The position numbers and the translations under genes were made by a program. This document shows, one piece after another, positions 1 through 5,050 of a stretch of DNA of 6,245 bases (position 1 is the first letter of the stretch; each line of letters begins with the position of its first letter). Below the pieces are notes generated by a model. The model made no database searches. It had not been told where the DNA came from and saw only the letters and a program-made list of their open reading frames with translations. Origin of the DNA: DASRPD01 sp035646535 (lineage in GTDB: Bacteria > Actinomycetota > Acidimicrobiia > IMCC26256 > JANYLB01); NCBI GenBank assembly GCA_035646535.1, contig DASRPD010000093.1, forward strand, positions 1 to 6,245. Reading direction: 5' to 3'.

Positions 1-341
1 GATCGCGAGGCGGCGGATCTCGGCGAGTGTTGGTGGTCGGCCGCGTTGCGTCGTGGGCGGGTAGGTCCAGTGGCGGGCGACGAGTCGACGGTGCCAGCCG
101 ATCACCGTCTTGGGCTGCACGATCAACATGACCTGCCCCAACCGGGACCGCGCGAACGCCATCGACAGGACCGCGAGGATGGTGCGGTCGGTGTCGGTGA
201 AGCGGGGCCGCTTGACTTGGCGTTGCAACACCAGGACCTGATGCCGCAGGGGAGGATCTCGGCGTCTCGCTCGTCGCCGGTCGCGAGCAACCATCGGAGG
301 CGGCCGATAATCAGGTGACGGATGGTCGTGACGAGGTTCAT
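1..341 (-). pseudogene. Frameshifted N-terminal part of an integrase-core transposase
   Basis: Read on the minus strand from the ATG at 341, the protein begins MNLVTTIRHLIIGRLRW and reaches ATGDERDAEIL. One base is missing near 244-252 (CTCCCCTGCGG where CTCGCCCTGCGG would keep frame). After the shift the family sequence resumes as LRHQVLVLQRQVKRPRFTD, then QPKTVIGWHRRLVARHW and YPPTTQRGRPP, open to the window edge. The LRHQ..VL.RQ, TV..WHRRL and GRPP motifs are typical of the helix-turn-helix N-terminus that precedes an rve/DDE integrase core in actinobacterial transposases. The catalytic core would lie left of position 1 and cannot be seen. The single frameshift makes it a likely pseudogene, though one missing base could also be a sequencing error. 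The family is clear; the exact IS family (IS481-like or relative) is not. Confidence 0.75.
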
Positions 342-501
342 CGGCGACAGAACGTATCGACCCATCGAGCAGCTCGAAACGGCCGGAACGCTGCGGCGAC
401 GGATCTCCGGCACCTACATGCGTCAACGAACGGTTGGAATCCAAGAGACCGAGCCTCCAAGTCACTCGAACCCGCGTGTTCGGGTGCGGGGCCTCTGCCA
501 A

Positions 502-591
502 GTAAGCGTCGGCGATGGCCTCGACATCCTCGGTTGTGAGGTACGCCATCTCGCGCGTCACCATCCGAGGCAGCCGGACCGGGAGTTGGTC
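502..591 (-). pseudogene. Short remnant of a tyrosine recombinase (phage-type integrase)
   Basis: About 30 codons on the minus strand read DQLPVRLPRMVTREM followed by AYLTTEDVEAIADAY. This is the linker and first helix of the catalytic domain in actinobacterial site-specific integrases, where VRLPR...REM.(F/Y)LT.E(E/D)V..LADA is common. Similarity starts almost directly after the stop codon of the NuoF-type gene, in a different frame, and stops near 500; the rest of the catalytic domain (R...HxxR...Y) is absent. It is too short to function. A tRNA-derived attachment-like site lies about 3.7 kb away, so the scrap may come from the integrase of an element once integrated here; that link is inference. 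The match rests on a short segment recognised by eye. Confidence 0.45.
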
Positions 592-595
592 GCGT

Positions 596-2062
596 TCAGA
601 GACGGTCGTGCGCGCGGTGGTCGTCGAGGCGGTTGGCGGGCCACTTGCCTGAGTCGGTTTCGGCGTAGGTCCAGTCGGGCTGCTTCGCCTCCTGCCGCTC
701 ATCGAGCATGCTGGTTCCTTCGGACAACTCGTGAATCGCCGCGATCGGGACTCGCTTCGTCGGCGCGGCCGTCTTCTGCTGATGCTGCGCGACCTGGTCC
801 GGGAAGAGCTCGAGAATGCTGCCCACGACCGCCTGTTGCTGGTACGGCAGGTTGCAGCGCGCGCCGTCGGCGACGGTGCCGAGCGATACGCGCATTTGCT
901 CGAGGTCGATCGGCTCGGCCCGTGACGCGCAGAGCTTGGCGAGCGTTTCGGCAATCGCGAGCCCGTCCCGCTTGCACGCGGCGCACTGCCCGCAGGATTC
1001 AACCGCGAGGAAGCGCGCCACCCCGGCTGCGACCGAGGTGAAGTCCGTCGCGTCGTCGAACACGATGAAGCCGGCACACCCAAGGCCCGTGCCGATGGCC
1101 CGCATGTCCTCGTAGGTGAGCGGCACGTCGATCCGGTCACCGGGGATGAGCGGATTCGCGACCCCTGACATGACCGCAGCGATCCGGCGCCCGGGTGCCA
1201 CGCCGTTGCCCACCTCGTCGATCAGCTCCCGCAGCGTCGTGCCCATCGCGACCTCGGCGACTCCCGACCGTCGGGTGTCGCCGCTCACGGTGCAGACGAT
1301 CGTGCCCGGCGACTCGGCGGTGCCGAAGGAACGGAACCATTCCGCGCCGTACGCCAGGACTCCCGGCACGTTGGCGAAGGTCTCGACGTTGCTCGCGAGT
1401 GTCGGCGGCGCGATGTGATCAGGGCCGGCCATCTCCACGTGGGCCGCGGACGAGCTGTTGGCGGCGACGTCCGACTGGTCCTTGACGACTTCCTCGACTC
1501 CACGGCGGTACGGAGGCGCGATTCGCGGGAATGGATACCGGCCGTCGATCGTTTCGAGCAGCGCAGTCTCTTCGCCGTAGAGGTACTCGCTCGGACCCGC
1601 GAACACGCCCACGTCGACGTCACCGAACCAGCCCGCATCTCCCATCTCCCCAATCGCGTGCTCGAGCCGGTCGATGCTCCGTGCCTCGGTGCGCTTGCAC
1701 CCGACGATCACCTTGCTCGCGTCGACGACGTGCGCGCCGATCAGAGCACCTTCGAGGACGTGATACGGATTCGCGCGCAGAATCGCCCGGTCCTTGAACG
1801 AGCCGGGCTCACCCTCGGCGGCGTTCACCACGATGCTCGCGTTCGCCTCGAACGCCTCGTTGGCCATCACCGCCCGCCACTTGCGCGACAGGGGGAAGCC
1901 TGCTCCGCCGCGTCCACGCAGACCCGCACCGTCGAGGCGCTGGAGCACGTCGTCGGGAGTCGTGGCCCGCGCCTCCTGCAGGCCGCGACCGCCACCACCT
2001 GCGATGTAGTCCTCGAGCGATTCGATCGGGCCGCTCGGCAGGATGCGGTCAGCTCGTTCCAT
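596..2062 (-). CDS. NuoF-family NADH:acceptor oxidoreductase flavoprotein (FMN, SLBB, 4Fe-4S)
   Basis: This 488-residue protein has the NuoF/HoxF/FdhB51 order. It has a Rossmann-type FMN/NADH domain with the glycine loop GLRGRGGAGF (residues 47-56), the NAAEGEPGSFKDR segment (80-92) and YLYGEETALLE (160-170). SNVETFANVP (about 224-233) leads into an SLBB region (about 255-335). The iron-sulfur domain has ESCGQCAACKRDG with Cys357, Cys360 and Cys363, and Cys403 in ARCNLP completing one 4Fe-4S cluster. The family passes a hydride from NADH to FMN and electrons to the cluster, in the cytosol. NuoF of complex I usually has Cys in YxCGEET; here it is Tyr. A tail of about 55 residues with DERQEAKQPDWTY follows and seems native to actinobacterial standalone homologues. 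The start is bounded by an in-frame TGA at 2075-2077; no clear Shine-Dalgarno is seen. No NuoE or NuoG lies nearby, so its partner and acceptor are unknown. Confidence 0.9.
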   Translation of the reverse strand: MERADRILPSGPIESLEDYIAGGGGRGLQEARATTPDDVLQRLDGAGLRGRGGAGFPLSRKWRAVMANEAFEANASIVVNAAEGEPGSFKDRAILRANPYHVLEGALIGAHVVDASKVIVGCKRTEARSIDRLEHAIGEMGDAGWFGDVDVGVFAGPSEYLYGEETALLETIDGRYPFPRIAPPYRRGVEEVVKDQSDVAANSSSAAHVEMAGPDHIAPPTLASNVETFANVPGVLAYGAEWFRSFGTAESPGTIVCTVSGDTRRSGVAEVAMGTTLRELIDEVGNGVAPGRRIAAVMSGVANPLIPGDRIDVPLTYEDMRAIGTGLGCAGFIVFDDATDFTSVAAGVARFLAVESCGQCAACKRDGLAIAETLAKLCASRAEPIDLEQMRVSLGTVADGARCNLPYQQQAVVGSILELFPDQVAQHQQKTAAPTKRVPIAAIHELSEGTSMLDERQEAKQPDWTYAETDSGKWPANRLDDHRAHDRL

Positions 2063-2130
2063 GGCGGAAGCTTGTCACGCGCCGACTTCCTCGACGAGAC
2101 CTCAACCCTGCCGTCGGGCAGACTGTACCC

Positions 2131-2364
2131 ATGGAAGATCTGGTTCCCGAACGCCCACGCGATGCAGGGGTTGCCGAGGAGGTACCCGGCGAGCTCGGAG
2201 CGATCGAGGGCGCCCGCACCCTCGGCAACGAAGCCCGCGACCGACTCCGTCGGGAGGGCTTCACCGACACCGAGATCGACCAATGGGCGGAAACGTTCAT
2301 CGCGCACGTCGGGTCGGGTACGGTCGACGACTTCGTTGAATGGATCGCCAGCCAGGAGCGGTGA
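2131..2364 (+). CDS. Small conserved-type protein of unknown function (77 aa)
   Basis: This small acidic protein has a variable, charged, proline-containing N-terminus (MEDLVPERPRDAGVAEEVPG). It is followed by a compact, probably helical part: ARDRLRREGFTDTEIDQWAE and then FIAHVGSGTVDDFVEWIASQ. The pattern of a helix, the GFTD.EID.WAE turn and a short VDDFVEWI helix looks like small actinobacterial hypothetical proteins, but I cannot name a family. There is no signal peptide, membrane segment or metal motif. It is transcribed away from the NuoF-type gene, with 68 bases between the two starts, so the genes could share a regulatory region. No Shine-Dalgarno precedes the ATG, so a leaderless transcript is possible. 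The stop is TGA at 2362-2364. Codon use with G/C at third positions supports a real gene. Confidence 0.75.
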   Translation: MEDLVPERPRDAGVAEEVPGELGAIEGARTLGNEARDRLRREGFTDTEIDQWAETFIAHVGSGTVDDFVEWIASQER

Positions 2365-2513
2365 GAGCCGCCTGCCACAACCCTGGTGGTGAACTGCAAG
2401 CCGACGCGCACGGGCCCGACCGCGACAGCCGAACCGTTCGGTCTGCATCGACGCGAAGTACCTCTAGGCGATCGCGTTGTGGAGCGCGTCTCCGACATGC
2501 CGGCGCCGGATAC
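2365..2513. other. Intergenic stretch without a recognisable gene
   Basis: I see no gene, RNA or convincing terminator between the stop of the 77-residue protein and the IS6-like end at 2514. There is a short perfect palindrome, CCGGCGCCGG, at about 2500-2509, and a weak ACCG/CGGT hairpin further left. Confidence 0.4.
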
Positions 2514-2801
2514 GGCACTTTGCGTTGGTTCGGATCAGGCCGTGTGGCCGAATTACCTTTCCGGTGCGTGCCCGACTCGTTCGGCGCTGGCGTCGGTACC
2601 CCGCCCAGCCAAGCGGTGTCCACCAGACTTGGTCAACCCACACGGTCGATTCGGCGCCCGATGGGAGCCACGTTGTTCTGATCTCGCGCGTGGATCCGCC
2701 GGTGGCTGCGCCGCCATGGCGAGCCGGTCGAGGTCGTGACCGACCGGACTCGGGCGTTGCACGCAACGACCGAGTCGCTCATGTCCGCGACGTTTCACGA
2801 G
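2514..2801 (+). mobile_element. Decayed IS6-family element relic (end plus transposase pieces)
   Basis: The left boundary, GGCACTTTGCGTTGGTTCGG, matches the end of the intact IS6 element at 3042 with one missing base and a few changes. Plus-strand fragments of an IS6 transposase follow in order with deletions and frame changes. Near 2557-2602, TFPVRARLVRRWRRY corresponds to the FPPE..VLAVRWYLRY region. At 2618-2632, VHQTW corresponds to VDETY, with Asp and Glu lost. At 2715-2801, HGEPVEVVTDRTRALHATTE continues into SLMSATFHE and matches HDDPVEVVTDRAPALRAAIE of the intact copy, keeping the second catalytic Asp at 2742-2744. The catalytic Glu region is missing. It lies in the opposite orientation to the intact IS6 and cannot code for an active enzyme. 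The 2715-2801 match is the strongest part; the rest is read by analogy. Confidence 0.7.
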
Positions 2802-3041
2802 GACCGGTCGACGTGCATGGAGCGGTGGGTCAAGCGACGGTAGGCGGCTTCGGCCGCGAAGGATCCGGCGACGAGGCCGGCGGTCACGACGATGCTCCAC
2901 GGGTCGCGGTGCCCACCCTCGATGACGAGGGCGGCGAGCGCGGCCATGCACGAGATCGCGCCAGCCACTGCCAGCACCCGCGCCATGGGTCGTCGGGCGA
3001 TGTGCGCGGCGGCGACGTTGACCGCGGCGAATACGATCAAG
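2795..3041 (-). pseudogene. C-terminal fragment of a small integral membrane protein, cut by IS6
   Basis: On the minus strand, immediately after the IS6 end at 3042, an open frame reads LIVFAAVNVAAAHIARRP, then VLAVAGAISCMAALAALVIE, a short GGHRDP loop and WSIVVTAGLVAGSFAAEAAY. It ends with YRRLTHRSMHVDRSS and a TGA at 2795-2797. This gives three hydrophobic segments of 15-20 residues separated by basic or short polar loops, with a basic C-terminal tail, so a multi-pass membrane protein. Its N-terminus, start and promoter are lost. I recognise no family. Its last codons overlap the edge of the decayed IS6 relic, so the original C-terminus may also be altered. A distant outside promoter could express it, but it is best called a fragment. 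Confidence 0.55.
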
Positions 3042-3868
3042 GGCACTGTTGCGTTGATTCGGATCCGGCCGCGTAGTGCCGAGTTGCCGTCCCATTTCGC
3101 GGTCAGATCGTTCGGGCGAGTTCGGTGAACGCGTGCTCGATGCGCTGGTGGTGTCGCGCGTCGATGCCGAGTTCGTAGTGGCCGCGGCGGATGTTCTGCA
3201 TGAGCGCGTGACCGCGGATGATCACGCGTGCCGAATGGTCGCGTTTGAGTCCCCGCATCGGACGGAGACGGGCTTTGAGTCGGCCGTGGTCGCATTCGGC
3301 GCGGTTGTTCGCGTACTGCTCAGTGTTGTGAAGCGCGGCCGGGATCAGTCCTTCAATCGCCGCCCGCAATGCCGGGGCTCGGTCGGTCACGACCTCGACC
3401 GGATCATCATGCACGCGCAGGGCTGTCGCGAAGAACCTTCGTGCGGCTCGGAGATCGCGGCGGACCGAGACGAGCACGTCGATGATCTGACCGCGCTGGT
3501 CGACGGCCCGGTAGACGTACCGCCACCGGCCGGCGACCTTCACATACGTCTCGTCGACGAACCAACGGTCGCCGACCACTTGCCGGCATGGGCCGGCCGC
3601 ATCCGCGAGAAGTGGGGTGAAACGCTGCACCCACCGGTAGATCGTGACGTGGTCGACCTCGATCCCACGCTCACCAAGCAGCTCCTCGACGTCGCGGTAG
3701 GACAGCCCATACCGCAGATACCAGCGCACGGCGAGGACGATGATCTCGGGCGGGAACCGAAACCCGACGAACGCCGAACTCGGAACCATGGGAAACGGAC
3801 GGGAACGGCGAGGTCTCATCCCGCCACCCTCACGGTCGCCCGCGACCTTGCGCCAATGCAACAGTGCC
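3042..3868 (-). mobile_element. Complete IS6-family insertion sequence (827 bp)
   Basis: The ends are inverted repeats: GGCACTGTTGCGTTG at 3042 on the plus strand and GGCACTGTTGCATTG reading in from 3868 on the minus strand (14 of 15 identical). GGCACTGTTGC is the classical IS6/IS26-type terminus. Length and a single transposase gene fit the family. The 8-base flanks (CGATCAAG left, CCAAGAAG right) are not a target duplication. Two different truncated genes touch the two ends, as expected after IS6-type cointegrate formation, deletion or recombination between copies. Confidence 0.9.
3103..3819 (-). CDS. IS6-family DDE transposase
   Basis: This 238-residue transposase has the usual family length. 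The N-terminal DNA-binding part contains FRFPPEIIVLAVRWYLRYGL (about residues 20-39), SYRDVEELLGERGIEVDH and TIYRWVQRF. The catalytic core shows D89 in WFVDETYVKV, D146 in VEVVTDRAPAL and E175 in NNRAECDHGRLKARLRPM. The D146-E175 spacing is somewhat shorter than in IS26. It would catalyse replicative (cointegrate) transposition of its own element. The ATG at 3819 was chosen because GAGGGTGG lies just upstream and the inverted repeat begins 49 bases away; a longer open frame to 4158 would start outside the element. A second in-frame ATG at 3789 is possible. The stop is TGA at 3103-3105. No frameshift or catalytic loss is visible, so it is probably active. Confidence 0.93.
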   Translation of the reverse strand: MRPRRSRPFPMVPSSAFVGFRFPPEIIVLAVRWYLRYGLSYRDVEELLGERGIEVDHVTIYRWVQRFTPLLADAAGPCRQVVGDRWFVDETYVKVAGRWRYVYRAVDQRGQIIDVLVSVRRDLRAARRFFATALRVHDDPVEVVTDRAPALRAAIEGLIPAALHNTEQYANNRAECDHGRLKARLRPMRGLKRDHSARVIIRGHALMQNIRRGHYELGIDARHHQRIEHAFTELARTI

Positions 3869-4038
3869 CCAAGAAGAACGGCGGCTACCGCAACGCGGTC
3901 GACTACCTCGAACGGATCGAACGCCTGGCAACCTCGGGCGGAGACCCCGAGCGGTTCGACCGACTCCTGGCCGCGGTCCGGATCAAACACAAGCCCAAGC
4001 GGAACCTCATGGCGTTGCTCGACAAGAAGGGCTGGTGA
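3869..4038 (+). pseudogene. C-terminal fragment of a cytosolic protein (SWIM zinc-finger or DUF6880-like tail)
   Basis: Directly right of the IS6 end an open frame reads PKKNGGYRNAVDYLERIERL, then ATSGGDPERFDRLLAAVRIK, HKPKRNLMALLDKKGW and TGA at 4036-4038. The sequence is helical and charged. The ending (R..HK.KRN.MALLDK.G) resembles the last helices of actinobacterial SWIM zinc-finger proteins and DUF6880-type proteins. That resemblance is from memory and only moderately strong. The N-terminal part is absent, removed or separated by the IS6 element. The piece is fused in frame to a few codons from the element end, which supply a spurious upstream ATG. It is unrelated to the membrane-protein tail on the other side of the IS6. 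Confidence 0.5.
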
Positions 4039-4052
4039 AACGCAAACGTGCG

Positions 4053-4088
4053 CGTGTGCAGGGACGTGTGCAGTAGCTCGTGCAGGCT
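4053..4088 (+). repeat. Three 12-base iterons, consensus CKYGTGCAG
   Basis: CGTGTGCAG at 4053-4061, CGTGTGCAG at 4065-4073 and CTCGTGCAG at 4077-4085 repeat at an exact 12-base period. They start 15 bases after a stop codon in non-coding sequence. Such phased short repeats are typical of DNA-binding sites for a recombinase or replication protein; which protein is unknown. Confidence 0.5.
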
Positions 4089-4129
4089 CGACGCGTACAT
4101 GGACCGAGGTGGAAGACGAAGCGGCGCTG

Positions 4130-4147
4130 GGCGGGCTTCGGCCCGCC
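4130..4147. terminator. GC-rich UUCG hairpin, possible terminator
   Basis: GGCGGGC (4130-4136) pairs perfectly with GCCCGCC (4141-4147) around a TTCG tetraloop closed by C-G, an exceptionally stable hairpin. There is no T-tract, as is common for actinobacterial terminators. It lies about 90 bases after the stop at 4038. Confidence 0.5.
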
Positions 4148-4182
4148 GAGGGCACCACCAGGCCGCGGTGCGTGGCGCGTGG

Positions 4183-4214
4183 TTCTGCATCGCGACTTCT
4201 GCCGCGATTTCTGC
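4183..4214 (+). repeat. Tandem TTCTGC repeats left of the tRNA segment
   Basis: TTCTGC occurs at 4183-4188, 4197-4202 and 4209-4214. The last two are parts of near-identical 12-base units, GCGACTTCTGCC and GCGATTTCTGCC (11 of 12). A related pair (GATTTCTAC, AATTTCTAC) with the same 12-base period sits on the other side of the tRNA-derived segment, suggesting paired binding sites. Confidence 0.55.
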
Positions 4215-4334
4215 CGTGTCTCGCGGTACTGGCCGGGAGAGGACGGAACCAGACGGGCGTGTGATGCCGTGAAGCCGCAGGTCACCCGTACTGCGAGGGA
4301 CCAGCCGGGAGCAGAGGGGAGCGGCGCGGTCGCG

Positions 4335-4379
4335 CTCATAACCCGAAGGTCGAAGGTTCAAATCCTTCCCCCGCCACCA
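4335..4379 (+). tRNA. 3' half of a CAU-anticodon tRNA (Met type), attachment-site core candidate
   Basis: From the anticodon loop CTCATAA (4335-4341, anticodon CAT at 4337-4339) the sequence has the 3' anticodon strand CCCGA (4342-4346), the variable loop, a perfect T-arm GAAGG-TTCAAAT-CCTTC (4352-4368), the 3' acceptor strand CCCCGCC, A73 and encoded CCA (4377-4379). The matching 5' half is missing: no GGCGGGG acceptor strand or D-arm lies at the right distance. The best candidate, GCCGGGA at 4304-4310, pairs at 5 of 7 positions but no D-arm fits between. The bases before the loop (TCGCG) leave a mismatch in the anticodon stem. The CCC strand suggests initiator tRNA. Conservation from the anticodon loop to CCA alone is the usual footprint of a tyrosine-integrase crossover in a tRNA gene. 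Confidence 0.75.
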
Positions 4380-4394
4380 ACGAAAGCACCAGGT

Positions 4395-4431
4395 GAGAGG
4401 CCCTTTTCGACTCTTCGAGGAGGGCCTCTTC
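4395..4431 (+). terminator. Strong hairpin terminator after the tRNA segment
   Basis: AGAGGCCCT (4396-4404) pairs perfectly with AGGGCCTCT (4421-4429). An inner 4-base TCGA/TCGA stem (4407-4410, 4415-4418) and a CTCT loop lie inside, and a short T-containing tail follows. It starts 16 bases after the tRNA CCA, as expected for the native terminator of a tRNA gene. Confidence 0.8.
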
Positions 4432-4447
4432 CATGCCCGGACGGCCG

Positions 4448-4468
4448 AATTTCTACTGTGATTTCTAC
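4448..4468 (+). repeat. Tandem TTCTAC repeats right of the tRNA segment
   Basis: AATTTCTAC (4448-4456) and GATTTCTAC (4460-4468) repeat at a 12-base period. They closely match the TTCTGC units at 4194-4214, differing mainly by G to A. The last copy ends exactly where the IS6-type end at 4469 begins. Confidence 0.55.
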
Positions 4469-4488
4469 GGCACTGTTGCGTTGGCGCA
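4469..4488 (+). mobile_element. Solitary IS6-type terminal repeat
   Basis: GGCACTGTTGCGTTGGCGCA matches the transposase-proximal end of the intact IS6 (reading in from 3868) at 19 of 20 positions, then diverges. No IS6 gene follows. Sequence ahead of the IS256-type fragment replaces it, so this is the stub of a second IS6 copy. Confidence 0.7.
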
Positions 4489-4544
4489 CAAGCGCGGTCG
4501 GCGGGAGGAATAGTCAAGACCTGTGGATCGGTGCTCCCCGCTGA

Positions 4545-5009
4545 TCACGCGGCGTCTTCCTGATCCCGGTGTTCGCGTTCGATGATCACCCCCTTCTCGA
4601 AGCGTGCGCCAGCCCGGACGAGCGCAACGAGGTGCGGGCCGTTGACCGCGCGCCACCGGTCTTGCGCGGCCTCGATCAGCTTGAACGCCATGGCCAGTCC
4701 CGCGGCTCGCGAGCCGGGACCTTTGGTGACTCGCGTCCGTAGGCGCACGGTCGCGAACGTCGACTCGATCGGGTTCGTCGTCTTGAGATGGATCCAGTGT
4801 TCGGCGGGGAAGTCGTAGAACGCGAGCAACGGTTCGACATCGTCGACGATCTTCGCGACAGCCTTCGGCCACTTCGCGCTGAACTCCCGGGAGAACGCGT
4901 CGACGGCTGTGAGCGCGTGGTCGCGGTCTTCGGCGTCGCGGATCTCCGCGAGCATCCGCCGCGCGGTCGGCTGGGCTGACTTCGGCAACACGTTCAACAC
5001 ATCTTCGCT
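4545..5009 (-). pseudogene. C-terminal half of an IS256-family (mutator-type) transposase
   Basis: About 150 residues on the minus strand read VLNVLPKSAQPTARRMLAEI, DAFSREFSAKWPKAVAKI, LLAFYDFPAEHWIHLKT and TTNPIESTFATVRLRTRVTK, and end in a TGA at 4545-4547. These are hallmark segments of IS256 transposases. The catalytic Glu is in TNPIEST; both catalytic Asp residues lie in the missing N-terminal half. Upstream, HNQHKAK in another frame looks like the R.C..HK..NVLN motif with one base lost near 5000, then the palindrome at 5010-5047 ends all similarity. It cannot be active. The outer IS256 end should lie between 4489 and 4544, where GTCAAGACCTGTGGATCGG resembles IS256-type termini, but I cannot fix it. 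Confidence 0.85.
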
Positions 5010-5050
5010 TTGTGTTGGTTATGAAGATGTCTTCATAACCAACACAAGCG
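5006..5050. repeat. Near-perfect palindrome at an IS256/IS256 junction
   Basis: TTGTGTTGGTTATGAAGA (5010-5027) is perfectly complementary to 5030-5047 across a 2-base TG centre. With one bulged T at 5009 the pairing extends three more bases (CGC/GCG). The outer parts of both arms code in opposite directions for the HK motif of two different transposases. Confidence 0.9.

Noticed and set aside
1415..2392. 325-residue plus-strand open frame
   Set aside because: It lies antisense to the NuoF-type gene and then in another frame of the small gene, with no protein-like motif. It is a GC-rich shadow.
2553..3095. 180-residue minus-strand open frame
   Set aside because: It is arginine-rich with no recognisable fold and crosses the IS6 relic, the membrane-protein tail and the IS6 boundary in the wrong frame.
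3076..4038. 320-residue plus-strand open frame
   Set aside because: Its first 260 codons are antisense to the IS6 transposase. Only the last 56 codons (3869-4038) are a real gene fragment.
4303..4379. Complete tRNA gene
   Set aside because: The acceptor 5' strand has 2 of 7 mismatches, no D-arm can be drawn and the anticodon stem has a mismatch. Only the 3' half is convincing.
4041..4470. CRISPR-like array from the short repeats
   Set aside because: The units are 9-12 bases and directly tandem, with no spacers of regular 30-base size and no cas genes.
3903..4517. Minus-strand frame containing GKDLNLRPSGYE
   Set aside because: That peptide is the reverse translation of a tRNA 3' half (T-arm and anticodon loop), a well-known false protein. 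It marks the tRNA segment, not a gene.
5006..5050. Rho-independent terminator
   Set aside because: The loop is only 2 bases, there is no T-tract and the arms are coding remnants of transposases. It is better read as a rearrangement junction.
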